Notes under the pieces: generated by a model
Databases searched by the model: none
What the model saw: the letters and a program-made list of their open reading frames with translations, nothing else
Told to the model about the DNA's origin: nothing
Assembly (NCBI RefSeq): GCF_028816475.1
Contig: NZ_CP118247.1
Location: 310,001 to 374,000 of the forward strand
Length of the DNA stretch: 64,000 nt
DNA from: Devosia rhodophyticola
GTDB taxonomy: Bacteria; Pseudomonadota; Alphaproteobacteria; Rhizobiales; Devosiaceae
Direction of reading: 5' to 3'
Shown here: positions 54,315 through 64,000 of the stretch, piece after piece
How the letters are laid out: each line of letters starts with the position of its first letter
Numbering within the stretch: position 1 is the first letter of the stretch
Position numbers and translations under genes: made by a program

Positions 54315-56461
54315 CCGACTAGCTTCATCTGCTGGTTCCACAACTGCCGGTAGGTTGTGCATCGCGATACCAATTGGCCATGAGGGCCGACGTCGACCAG
54401 ACGGCCGCGGTCAACGACGAGAATGTTGTCGGCGTCGGTGAGCATCGACAGTCGATGGGAAACGATTACAACGGTTCGGCCTGCGGCGATCCCTTTGATA
54501 CTGCGTTTGACGATGGCCTCGCTCTCCGGATCGAGCGCACTGGTCGCTTCATCAAGGATCAATATTCTGGGGTTGGTCACCAGTGCTCTGGCGATTGAAA
54601 GACGCTGGCGCTGGCCACCAGAGAGATTTTCAGCCCCCTCCTCGATCAACGTGTCGTAGCCGCGTTGCATTTGTTCGATGAACTCGACAGCCCCGGCAAG
54701 CTTTGCCGCCTGTACGATTTCTTCAAAAGTTGCGTCTGGCTTGGCGGCGGCGATATTTTCGCGCACCGTGCCACGGAACAGGAAATTGTCCTGCAACACG
54801 ACACCAACGCTGCGGCGCAGATGGTTGAGATCAAGCTCGCGCACATCATGCCCACCAATGCGGATAAGCCCTTGCTGGACGGGATAAAGGCCCTGGATCA
54901 GACGTGTAATCGTGCTTTTTCCTGAACCGCTACGGCCCACCACGCCGAACACACTGCCCGCCGGGATTTCAAAGGACAATTCATCAAGGGCGAAGGCACC
55001 GTCCTGCCGATAGCGGAAGGCGACGTCTTCAAATTCAATGGAGCCGGATATTTCGGGACGCAGTCCTTCAGTACGGCCGGCGCGTTCGACCTTCTGGTTC
55101 ATCACTTCACCAAGCATGCGAACCGACAGAGCCACTTCCTGATATTCGTGGACCATGGTGACAATCTGCACCAGCGGTCCGGAAACCCGGCCCGCCAGCA
55201 TATTAAAGGCGATAAGCGCGCCGACGGTCATTGACCCGTCAAATACAAACAGTGCCCCGACGCCAATGATTGCAACGGCCATCAGCTTTTCGAGAAGCCC
55301 GGTGACTGCCTGGGCGGTGATCGAGATGGTTTCGACCTTGAAACGCGTGGTGATGGTTTGGGCTGATCGATCATCCCAGACGCGGCGCTGCAATGGCTCC
55401 ATCGCCAGTGATTTAAGGGTGCGGATGCCGTGGACCGTTTCAACCAGTAGTCCCTGCCGTCCGCCTTCGGCCGCATAAAGAGCGGCGAGGCGCTTGCGAA
55501 AGGGGGCGACCAACATGGCCACCACCAGCCCGATCAGCGCGCTAAAGCCCAGCACGATCATGGCGAGTGCCGGGCTATAAAGCATCAGCACCGGCACAAA
55601 AACCAATAGTGACAGTGCATCAAGCAAGGTCAGAAACAGGCGGCCAGTAAGGAACTCACGGATGCGGCTTGATTGCTGCATATGTTTGACCAGAACACCC
55701 GCCGATGCCTGCTCAAAAAAGGAAATCGGCAGGTCCAGCAGGTGCCGGAACGTGCGCGTAGCAACCCGGATATCGATGCGATTGGTAGCGTAAATCAGCA
55801 GATAGCGTCGCAAGAACACAAAGATGGCTTCAAACAGCAATGCGATCCCGACACCAACCGCCAGCACCATCAGGGTGGTGTAGCTTTGGTGAACAAGCAC
55901 CTTGTCGATGACCAGTTGGAAGAAGATCGGCGTTGCCAAACCCAGCGCATAGAGAAACAGGGCGGCAATGGCTACGTCGATGAACAGGCGACCCTGATGC
56001 ATGATCTCGGGCACGAACCAACGGAAGCCAAAGGGCTGTTCGGGATCGGTGATGCCGAAACTGCGTTTGACCAACAGCAATTGGCCGCGCCAACGCTTGC
56101 TGAATTGGTCAAGACCAACACTGATTATACCGCCGGGCGCTTCGGCCAGGGGATCAAACAGGCGCAAGACGACGGCACCCTCCGGATCCGTTTCAGCGCC
56201 CAACACTGTAACCCAGTTGCCGTTTTCAAGCCGGGCAAGCGCGGGATAGGCTTGGCCCAGGCGTAGGATGGTTTTCCGATTTACCTTGGTGCGCCGGGCC
56301 TTTAACCCCGCGTCGCGGGCCATGCGGAGCATCAGGTCAAGACCTATGCCCTCGTCGCGGATGGCATAGTCCGCAATCAAACTTGCAGCGCTGGTATCAA
56401 TGCCGTGGTGGCGCAATGTAGCCGCCAGGCACTCAGGCCCGGTTTGGGGTTTGTCTTCCAT
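54311..56461 (-). CDS. type I secretion system ABC permease/ATPase with degenerate C39-like domain
   Basis: A 716-residue exporter of the HlyB/PrtD class. Residues 1-130 form a C39-peptidase-like domain in which the catalytic Cys (QTGPECLAATLRHHG) and His (NGNWVTVLG) are not in place, so it binds rather than cleaves cargo. A six-helix membrane domain covers about 160-430. The ATPase has GVVGRSGSGKSTITRL, LSGGQRQRLSIARALV and ILILDEATSALD. It lies between the adaptor and a small gene followed by the giant secreted protein. No outer-membrane TolC homologue is in the window. Confidence 0.92.
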   Translation of the reverse strand: MEDKPQTGPECLAATLRHHGIDTSAASLIADYAIRDEGIGLDLMLRMARDAGLKARRTKVNRKTILRLGQAYPALARLENGNWVTVLGAETDPEGAVVLRLFDPLAEAPGGIISVGLDQFSKRWRGQLLLVKRSFGITDPEQPFGFRWFVPEIMHQGRLFIDVAIAALFLYALGLATPIFFQLVIDKVLVHQSYTTLMVLAVGVGIALLFEAIFVFLRRYLLIYATNRIDIRVATRTFRHLLDLPISFFEQASAGVLVKHMQQSSRIREFLTGRLFLTLLDALSLLVFVPVLMLYSPALAMIVLGFSALIGLVVAMLVAPFRKRLAALYAAEGGRQGLLVETVHGIRTLKSLAMEPLQRRVWDDRSAQTITTRFKVETISITAQAVTGLLEKLMAVAIIGVGALFVFDGSMTVGALIAFNMLAGRVSGPLVQIVTMVHEYQEVALSVRMLGEVMNQKVERAGRTEGLRPEISGSIEFEDVAFRYRQDGAFALDELSFEIPAGSVFGVVGRSGSGKSTITRLIQGLYPVQQGLIRIGGHDVRELDLNHLRRSVGVVLQDNFLFRGTVRENIAAAKPDATFEEIVQAAKLAGAVEFIEQMQRGYDTLIEEGAENLSGGQRQRLSIARALVTNPRILILDEATSALDPESEAIVKRSIKGIAAGRTVVIVSHRLSMLTDADNILVVDRGRLVDVGPHGQLVSRCTTYRQLWNQQMKLVG

Positions 56462-56476
56462 GGTGACGCAGTACTC

Positions 56477-56794
56477 TTACTCGAAATTCGGGGACCCATT
56501 GCGACTTGCTGTGCCATTTGGCTGGACGCCCTTTGCGGGGACCACGATGTTTTCTGCGTTGGTGTCTGTGCGGTGAATTGCGCCGGCTTCGATCAGGCCA
56601 TTCATAGCTTTTTGCAGTACATCAAAACTGTTGGCGAAGCCCTCAAGGGACATAATTACACGCTGACGATGCTCGGGCGCCGGCTGGCCGGTATCATCCC
56701 GCTGCGTTGCTGACAGGCTCACAAGATCTATACGTACAACTGTTCCGGTGACCGTGATTTCGCCGATGGCATCAGCATAAAGTTCGTCTCGCAT
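56477..56794 (-). CDS. small conserved hypothetical protein of the type I secretion operon
   Basis: A 105-residue soluble protein, family not recognised. The N-terminal 75 residues look folded (IGEITVTGTVVRIDLVSLS, then RQRVIMSLEGFANSFDVLQK) with alternating beta strand and helix; the tail is polar. No signal peptide or membrane segment. It lies 27 bases after the giant repeat protein and 15 bases before the exporter, so a chaperone or secretion-accessory role is suggested by position only. Confidence 0.7.
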   Translation of the reverse strand: MRDELYADAIGEITVTGTVVRIDLVSLSATQRDDTGQPAPEHRQRVIMSLEGFANSFDVLQKAMNGLIEAGAIHRTDTNAENIVVPAKGVQPNGTASRNGSPNFE

Positions 56795-56821
56795 AATATA
56801 ACCCCTTGGTACGCGCTGGCA

Positions 56822-59800
56822 CTAGGACGCCAGCTGTCCGTTAAAAATCACATCGACATAATAATTGGAGGCATTGTAGCTACTGGTCGGGAAGGCACTG
56901 GCGCCGCCGTAGGCATAGAGCCCATTGCCGCCGCTTGAGGCGCTGGAAGGCGCGGTCAACGGACCTGCGGTGGCGGCGGAGCCAAAGCCGTTTGGCGTTG
57001 CCGAATAGAAACCATCGGTATGATAGGAAGCAACGTAGGTTGTATTGGCATCTATGGCGATTGGCGACGCAAAGGACGCCGTCTGCCAGCCGCTTGCCGT
57101 TTCGTTCTGGAAGGTGAGCGTTCCGAGCGCGGTGCCCGAGGCGCTCCACAGGGTTCCGGTGTGCGTGCCGGTGTTCTGCTGTCCCTTGTAGAACTTCAGG
57201 CCAGTAATCGTTCCGGCTTCGGAACTGGTGAATTTCATCCCCAACTCAACCCCGTTTGGATCGTTGACCGAGGGCATTGTGGGAGCGGACGCAGTGGAGA
57301 ACAGCGACACGCCGGTTGCCGCTGCTGCGACGTTGAGGGAAACGCTGGCTGACGAGCTACCGCCACGGCCATCCGATATGGAATAGGTAAAGCCTGCTGT
57401 CCCCGAAAAATCAGTTGCTGGGGTAAAGTTTACGGTGTTGGTTTGCGCATCGAAGGCGACAGTCCCATTGGTGGGCGCGCTTACGCCGGTGATCGACAGT
57501 GGGTCGCCATTGGCGTCGGTGTCGTTGGCCAGAAGATTGGAGGCCGCAATCTGCAGCGTGGCATTACGCTGGGTGGTGTAGCCGCTGTCGTTGCTGGCGA
57601 CGGGCGCCGTGTTGGCGGCTTGCTCGTAATAAACATCCACCCAATAGTTGGTCGCATTGTAGGTATTGGTCGGAAACAAGGTTCCCGAGCCATAGGCGTA
57701 AAGACCATTGCCATTGTTGGTGGTGCTTTGCGGCGCCGACAGAACGCCGTTGTTGGTGGCTGTATTGAAATAGCCGGAGTTGGCAGCGTAATAGCCGCTG
57801 TCGGTATGGTAGGACACAATATAGCTGGTGCCGCTCGAAACCGCGATTGGGCTGCTGAAACTTGCCGACTGCCAGCCGGAGGCGGATTCGTTGCTAAACG
57901 TTACGTTGCCCAGTTGTGTGCCCGTTGCCGACCACAGTGTACCGGTATGGGGGCCGACGTTTTGCGCACCCTTGTAGAACCGCATACCACTGATTGTGCC
58001 GGCTGAGGCGACGGTGAATCTCATTCCCAGTTCAACCGAGCTTGGATCATTTACGGAGGCCGCAGCAGGTGTCGCATCGGTTGCGAATAGACCACTGCCT
58101 GACGGCGGCAACGTTACCGATAGCGTCACATCGGCAGACGATATGCCGCCACGACCGTCTGAGATCGCGTATGTAAAGCTGGCCGGGCCGGTATAATTGG
58201 CGGTCGGCGTGAAGGTGACAATATTATTCTGAGCGTTAAAGCTGACAGTACCGTTTTGAGCGGCGCTCACACCGGTAATGGTCAGCGGATCGCCGTCAGG
58301 GTCGGTGTCATTGGCCAGAAGCGATGCGGCGCCAATTTGGGCTGCAGCGTCACGCATCGTGGAAAATCCGGTGTCCCCAGTCGCCGTAGGTGCATTGTTG
58401 GGCGCCGCTTCAACGGTCAACCCGACCGTCGCGCTGGCAGTGCCACCGCGTCCGTCCGAGATGGCGTAGACAAATGATGCAGCACCCGAATATCCAACTG
58501 TTGGCGTGAACAGAACGGTATTGGTCTGGGCATCGAAACTGGCAACGCCGTTTACAGCGCCGCTGACACCTGTCACAGAAATCGGATCGGCATCGGGGTC
58601 ATTGTCATTTGCAAGCAAGGCCGCTGCTGCCAGGGTCAATGCGGTATTGCGCGGCGTGGTGTATCCGCTATCCGCATTGGCAATGGGCGCCTGGTTGGGG
58701 CTGACGGTCGAGGTCATCAGGACGTCGACCCAGTAATTTGATGCGTCAAACGTGCTGACAGGGAACAGATTGCCATTGCCATAGGCATATACGCCATTGC
58801 CTGCAGCCGGCGCCGTCAGCAGGCCACTGACCTTGTCGGTAGTGAAATAGTTTGGCGTCAACGCATAATTGCCGTTGCTGTGGAAGCTGGCGACATAAGT
58901 TGTTCCAGACGAAATCGGCACCGGATTTGAGAAGTTTAGCGTTTGCCAGCCGCTCGCAGTTTCATTGGCGAAGGTTGCCGTTGCAAGCAGTGTACCCGTG
59001 CTGGACCAGAGTGAACCTGTGTGAGTGCCGGTATCGGTGGCGCTTTTGAAATATTTGATACCCGTGATCGCCCCACCCGCTGAGGCAACAAATTTGACAC
59101 CCAGATTGACCTGGGATGGATCGTTGCTGCCCAGAACAGAAGGGGTGTCGCTGGGGCTAAACAGTGAACTGGTGCTGACCGAGGCTGCAACATCCATGTT
59201 GACCGCAGCTGAACCAACGCCACCGCGACCATCAGAGATTGCATAGTTGAAGGATGCCGGGCCGGTGTATCCGGCATTCGGGGTAAAGGTGACGGTTTGA
59301 GCTTGCTGATCAAAGCTAACGGTTCCACCGGCGGCGTTGCTCACGCCGGTCAATATCAGCGGGTCGTTATTCGGGTCGGTATCGTTGCTCAGCAGCGTGC
59401 TAGTTGCGAATGTGATGGCCGTATCGCGCGCCACCAGAAACCCATTATCATTTTGGCCGACGGGAGGCTCGTTGGGCGTCGGGACGCCGCTGAACACCAC
59501 ATCGACCCAGTAATTTGCCCCGCCGCCTGACTGGGTAGGTAGCGCATTCGTGCTGGAATAGGTGTAGACGCCGTCCGAAAGCGTCAGTGGTCCGCGCGTT
59601 TGTGGCGTTGCAAAGAAATCGGGCGTGATCGCGTACCCGACCCGGCCAAAGAAGCTGGCGACATAGGTTGTTCCAGCCGTGATGGTCACGGGCGAGTCGA
59701 ATATAACTGTCTGCCAACCGCTTTGCGTTTCGTTCTGGAACGATGCCGAACTCAGCAATGTGCCGGTTGAAGTCCAAAGTGAGCCAATGTGTTCACCGGC

Positions 59801-62399
59801 GTTTCCGACGCCTTTGTAGTAGCGCACGCCAACAATTTCGCCCGACTGGCTGGCGCTGAACGTCACACCAATATTGACTGGGACACTGTCGCTGGAAAAT
59901 GACTCTGCAGGGACTTCATTGGGTCCAAAGAAGAGGTCAGCGCCGCCCTGATCTACATTGACGGTTAAACCGGCGCCGGGGACTTCAAGATTGATGCTGT
60001 CATCGACGGCACGGGTGAGGATGGTATATTCGCCGCCCACGATCGGGGTCCAGCTATAGGTCCAGTTATCATAGCCGGTGGCCCGGTGCCAGCTTGCACC
60101 GTTGTCCGTCGACACTTCAACGACAGCCACCCAGCCACCGCCGGCGTCAGTCGCTGTGCCGGTAATCGTCAAGGTTTCGGCGGCAGTCAGGCCTGCGGCG
60201 CCGGTTGGCGAGGTGATAACCGTTGTGGGAGCCTGGTTGTCCGTGCTCTGGCTGGCAACCGCCAGGCTTTGCATCAGGGTGGCGGGCTGAACACCCATAT
60301 CGGCGAACAGGTTGATCATCGCCTGTTGCACGTTGGGATCAGTTGGCGTGGTTTCCAAATCGTGGTTGGCATCAAGGCCCCAAGCCCAATAGACCGACCC
60401 TGCCCCGAAAACCAAGGCGCCGCTTGGGGCGCGATAAAGTGTCAGACTATGATTTGAATTGCCCGGTCCAACCGTATTGCCATAGTCAAGCAGCTTGGAA
60501 TCTACATCAATGGATGTATAGGAAAGCGGCACCAGGCCTGCAGGGCGAAAACCGTTGTCGACGTCGGAATCCCATTCATAGCCGAGCAGATTTTGGGTGA
60601 GGGTATAGACTTCACCGGGCTGAAGATCGGCCACCGCTGTATTGGTCCAGAAGCGGAATTTGGACATATCGTAGGGCACATCGATAGCGTCGAGCCGGTA
60701 GGAGTCGACGGTAAACATCGTGCCGGTCAGTGCATTTTCGGGGTTACCCGAGCCTAGCAACGGGTCGCGCCAGGTTGAGGTCGTCCCGTTCGCGTCTATA
60801 TCGGCATTGTCCCAGATTTCCTTGTAGGAAACCAAGGTCTTGTAGGGCGTTCCGGTGCCGTCGATACTTGGTTCCCAGCGGGTTTCCCAGTAAACTTCAT
60901 TACCACTCCAGAAGGAGAGGTTTACCCCGGCGTCGCGCGCAGCTTCAACATTGGTGCGCTGATCGGCCGACCAATATTCATCGTGGCCAACGGAGAGAAA
61001 AATCTTGCTGTTCAGCAATTGGGCCGCATTGGAAGCGGTATCAATGCCCGAGATATAATTGACGTCATAGCCATTCTGCTCAAGAAAGCGGATGGCCGGA
61101 TACTCGACGCCGAAGATGAAATCTTGCGGCCCGGAAGCAAAGCCGCCGTCGCGGGTTATGATGGGGCGATTATAGCTGACGGCGCTCGCACGTCCGGCAT
61201 GGCCACCTTCGTCAACGCCACCATAAAAGTTGTAACCGCCCCACCAGTTGTAGGCCTGCCAGCTGGTATCAGAGGTCTGGAAAGTAATATCACTCGGTGC
61301 TTCGTCATCGCGCACGATAAAAGGAATGATGTTCGCGCCACCTGAGCCATCAAACCGGGTCATCCGCGCAAAATAGATGCCCGAGACGGCCTCCTGAGGG
61401 ATGTCCCAAGAAGCAGTGACGTTCCAGTTACCGGCATCCACCAGCTTGGTGGTCGGATCAAAAATAGGGACCGGCTGGGTCGCGGCGGAACTCAGGTTCT
61501 TGTCGATGGACCCAACCAGGCGCGCACCATCGCCGCCATAATAGCCAAGGCGATAGATGTCGATGCGGTAGTTGGTAGAATCGGTATCGATTTTGAAGTT
61601 GACCGTTTGGCCGTGGTTGATTGTGAACTGCTCGGCAAAGCCTTCGATGCTGGCGTCGCCGGCATCGATCATCCAGACGCTTTCTGGCGTGCCCTGCTTC
61701 TGGTTCTCCAATACGATCGGATTTACAAGATTGGCTTCACTCAGCAGCGGCACATTGGTGGTGCTGTCGGCGGAAGGTTCAAAATATACGGGATCGCCAT
61801 ATTCCTCATCTTCGTCGTGTGAGCCGCCTGCGGCATCTGACGAGGTCGCGCCCGATATCCAGCCCGCTTTCCATTCTGCCAAAGTCGGCCCACCAGATTC
61901 CGTTCCAGTATCGACCGGCGGAGGGTTATCTGTGTTTCCCGGTGGGTTGGGCGTTTGGCCCGGTGAGGTTGGTGTGTGTTCATGCCATGGGTGATGGCCC
62001 GCCCATTTCCCGGGCTCCCCCATTTTGCTGCGGGGGGCTATATTGATGATGGTGGGAAGCAAACCAGGACGCGGGCGTTGAATTGGTCGGCGCGCCGTCC
62101 GACGTCTCCGGCGAACCAGAAGCGTCAGAATCGTTGGATGGGAAAAAGTGGCTTTTGCCCGCTCCGAACATAAGGGCCGTGTGCCCCAGCTTTGCGACCA
62201 GCGTAGGTGCGTTGAGTCTATTATAGGAATTCGCCAGCGCGGCGGCCCACGGCGCGTTGGACCCATCGCCACGGAAATGGGAAATTGCCTTGGAGCGGGC
62301 GCTACCCTGCTGCCGATGTCGTGCCAGAAGTGCCGGCTGGACAGCCACGTTCTGGTACAATGTCGACTGGCCGCGAACTGTATTGCTGTAGGATTTCAC
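56822..62399 (-). CDS. giant secreted protein: N,N-dimethylformamidase-like domain plus DUF4082/cadherin-like repeats; frame break near 62017-62037
   Basis: Probable type I secretion cargo of about 1,858 residues. From residue about 220 to 710 is a domain like the C-terminal part of the N,N-dimethylformamidase large subunit (FIVRDDEAPSDITFQ, WWGGYNFYGG, IRFLEQNGYDVNYISG, SVGHDEYWSADQR, FWSGNEVYWETRW). A bacterial Ig-like domain follows, then four DUF4082 domains alternating with four cadherin-like repeats. No RTX nonapeptides or classical signal peptide. The first 120 residues from GTG 62399 are in another frame; they join the main frame at a C6 run (62032-62037) or the neighbouring C5 run. 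The N-terminal start is uncertain. No enzyme activity can be assigned to the amidase-like domain, which lacks the small subunit nearby. Confidence 0.83.
56825..59945 (-). repeat. alternating DUF4082 and cadherin-like repeat array
   Basis: Within the giant protein. In reading order: DUF4082 about 59945-59490, cadherin 59480-59166, DUF4082 59165-58710, cadherin 58690-58396, cadherin 58395-58101, DUF4082 58100-57625, cadherin 57605-57313, DUF4082 57312-56825. DUF4082 copies share VELGMKF-type, GTLWSATGT, ASGWQ, YVASYHT and NYWVDV blocks; cadherin copies share AP-A-D-GY, LLANDTDPDGDPL and YAISDGRGG. Confidence 0.8.
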
Positions 62400-62813
62400 G
62401 CGAGCCCCCGTATCTAAAGTTTCGAATACATTGGCACGGCAGACGGGGCACCGAAATCAATCGAAGGATTATTGCGGTACTAGTCCGTCAAGCAAAGTCG
62501 AATACTGGTTAATACCGAGGGCAACGTGGTCATTTCCAAATCGGCGCGCGCGCATGCATGGTTCTCGCAGATATATCGGCGATTTGAACTCACCTTTTCG
62601 TTGGCCAGCATGATTGAGCAATTGGCGTGTTCGGACTTCGAATAGATCATTGTGCTTAGCTGGATCGTCAAATATGAGGCAATGCGCCTAGAACGTCGCA
62701 TAACCCTCTAACTCCATTGAGAAATTTTCACGCGGCCCCAGTGCTGCTAACCTTGACTGCGATGAATAAGATCAAGTGCCTGCACAGCAGGGACGCCAAC
62801 GTCAGGCGGAGAC
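62400..62813. other. intergenic region between giant protein and acyltransferase
   Basis: 414 bases with no credible gene. It is the divergent promoter region for the type I secretion operon (minus) and the polysaccharide-type genes (plus). No clear operator or hairpin was recognised. Confidence 0.5.
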
Positions 62814-63500
62814 ATGTCGACTGAAACGATTGATACCGATCGCCAGATACAGGCAGTCCATGGGCGCCGCGCCATTGAGGATGACCCTCTGTTTGAAGTT
62901 GGATTGGCGGACTGGCTGCAGTCTGCCTATGGTGCAGAGGGACTCCAGGACGTCTATGCGCGCTTCGCGGTTGGCGACGGCAAACTGAATTTTCTGATGC
63001 GAAAGATGATCTGGAAAGGCGGGGCGCGCCGCTGCGGCCCGGGTTTGCAAGTGGCCAGTCAGGTCAGCTTCAAGCATCTGGAAACCTTTGAAATTGGGGC
63101 CAATGTATTCATTGGCGTCGGTGCCAATATTCAAGGCCGGTTTGATGGAACCTGCATTATTGGCAACCGGGTCTGGATCGGACCGCAGGCTTTCTTTGAT
63201 GCCCGCAATCTGGTGCTTGGCGACAATGTAGGCTGGGGACCCGGCGCAAAGGTATTGGGCTCACAGCATACCGGGCTGCCGCTGAGTGAGCCTGTGATAG
63301 CAACTCAACTTGAAATTAAGCCGGTGCGCGTTGGCGCAGGTGCTGACATTGGCACTAATGCTACCATTTTACCGGGCGTAACGATTGGCGAGGGCGCAAT
63401 CATTGGCGCTGGTGCGGTCGTGACGAGCGATATTCCCGCCTATGCCATAGCTGCGGGCGTACCGGCGCGGGTACTTCGGATGCGCCAGGATTTGGAATGA
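62814..63500 (+). CDS. hexapeptide-repeat acyltransferase (WcaF/maltose O-acetyltransferase-like)
   Basis: A 228-residue left-handed beta-helix acyltransferase. After an N-terminal helical part, hexapeptide repeats run from IGANVFIGVGANIQ to VGAGADIGTNATILPGVTIG and EGAIIGAGAVVT, with the catalytic His in LGSQHTGLP. GGCGGAG precedes ATG 62814. The following glycosyltransferase suggests acetylation of an exopolysaccharide or its precursor. Confidence 0.88.
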   Translation: MSTETIDTDRQIQAVHGRRAIEDDPLFEVGLADWLQSAYGAEGLQDVYARFAVGDGKLNFLMRKMIWKGGARRCGPGLQVASQVSFKHLETFEIGANVFIGVGANIQGRFDGTCIIGNRVWIGPQAFFDARNLVLGDNVGWGPGAKVLGSQHTGLPLSEPVIATQLEIKPVRVGAGADIGTNATILPGVTIGEGAIIGAGAVVTSDIPAYAIAAGVPARVLRMRQDLE

Positions 63501-63657
63501 GGTTGTTGATGCGCTCGTCCAGGCAGCGCAATGGTCCCCAATTCCATCATATCGAGCTATGGGCCCCCAGAACTCGGGTTATTGCTACCCGAGAACAGAG
63601 CCTCAACAATAGAAGCTGGCAAGGATGGTACCAAGGCCATCAGGGGAGAATACGGCG

Positions 63658-64000
63658 ATGGCCGAGCAGCTCGACGTCAGCGTTATCATCCCGCACCTGA
63701 ATGAACCCGACGATTTACGCCTCTGCCTTTTGGCGTTGAATGCCCAGCAAATGCCGGGTATGAATTTTGAGATTATCGTCGTTGACAATGGTTCGGTTCA
63801 GATGCCGGACTTTGCCACTGTGCTGGCGCCCAATGTGAAATTGGCGCGCGAACTGACCCCCGGCCCGGGACCGGCAAGGAACTTGGGCGCTTCGTTGGCC
63901 AGCGCACCGATACTCGCCTTTGTCGATGCTGACTGTGTACCGGCTCTTGGCTGGCTCGAAGTCATCGTCCGCACCTTCAGGGACAACCCCGGGATCGATT
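63658..64000 (+). CDS. glycosyltransferase family 2, 3' end beyond window
   Basis: The first 114 residues of a GT-A enzyme: VSVIIPHLNEPDDLRLCL for nucleotide binding, NFEIIVVDNGS, and the metal-binding acidic motif in AFVDADCVPAL. AGGGGAGAA lies upstream of ATG 63658. The 157 bases after the acyltransferase stop hold no gene. Likely part of an extracellular polysaccharide locus continuing past 64000. Confidence 0.87.
   Translation, partial: MAEQLDVSVIIPHLNEPDDLRLCLLALNAQQMPGMNFEIIVVDNGSVQMPDFATVLAPNVKLARELTPGPGPARNLGASLASAPILAFVDADCVPALGWLEVIVRTFRDNPGID

Overview
The window looks like a chromosomal segment of an alphaproteobacterium, probably of the order Hyphomicrobiales and perhaps a Devosia-like genus. 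This is inferred from moderate-to-high GC, dense ATGA-coupled operons, tripartite and peptide-type ABC importers surrounded by sugar-acid enzymes, and a type I secretion locus; no rRNA or other phylogenetic marker is present. No tRNA, rRNA, CRISPR array, insertion sequence or integrase was seen.

Layout. Positions 1-2235 hold the end of tex. 2232-10422 (minus) is a sugar-acid operon: a TctC/TctA/TctB importer, a sugar phosphate isomerase-like protein, an enolase-superfamily dehydratase, an NAD-dependent epimerase (interrupted frame), a TetR regulator and a DHDPS-type aldolase. 10657-17448 (minus) is a complete peptide/oligosaccharide-type ABC importer ending in a dehydrogenase. 17876-22677 is a divergent block: a secreted PQQ glucose dehydrogenase and mannonate dehydratase on one side, and a GntR regulator, cupin and SDR on the other. 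22760-34913 mixes an MlrC-type metallopeptidase, a PhyH oxygenase, an AraC regulator, two sialidase-fold proteins around an MFS-HEAT fusion, twin small Cys-rich proteins, a NagA-like deacetylase, an SDR, a GntR-periplasmic-binding-fold regulator and RidA. 34908-41601 (minus) is a seven-gene operon with CE7 esterase, D-serine dehydratase-like enzyme, HpcH aldolase and alternating SDR and Gfo/Idh/MocA dehydrogenases. 41860-52902 (plus) has RraA-like aldolase, a GntR regulator, a second ABC importer whose binding protein is rearranged, an N-acetylneuraminate-lyase-like aldolase, class III and class IV aminotransferases and an AllA-like protein. 52919-62399 (minus) is a type I secretion operon with a giant repeat protein. 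62814 to the end starts a polysaccharide-type locus (acyltransferase, glycosyltransferase).

How the genes fit together. Most of 2-53 kb is a catabolic accessory region for sugar acids and substituted sugars: three importers, deacetylases, many dehydrogenases, four aldolase-type lyases, PLP enzymes with RidA, and five regulators. AT-rich operator-like sites with a common core lie before four of the transcription units between 22.7 and 50.2 kb, suggesting that this part is one regulon.

Reading-frame integrity. Five genes (tex, the epimerase, a GntR regulator, hlyD, the giant secreted protein) each contain one apparent single-base frame break. A sixth, the binding protein at 43441-45061, carries its C-terminal half before its N-terminal half. 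Either the sequence has residual errors or some of these genes are decaying.
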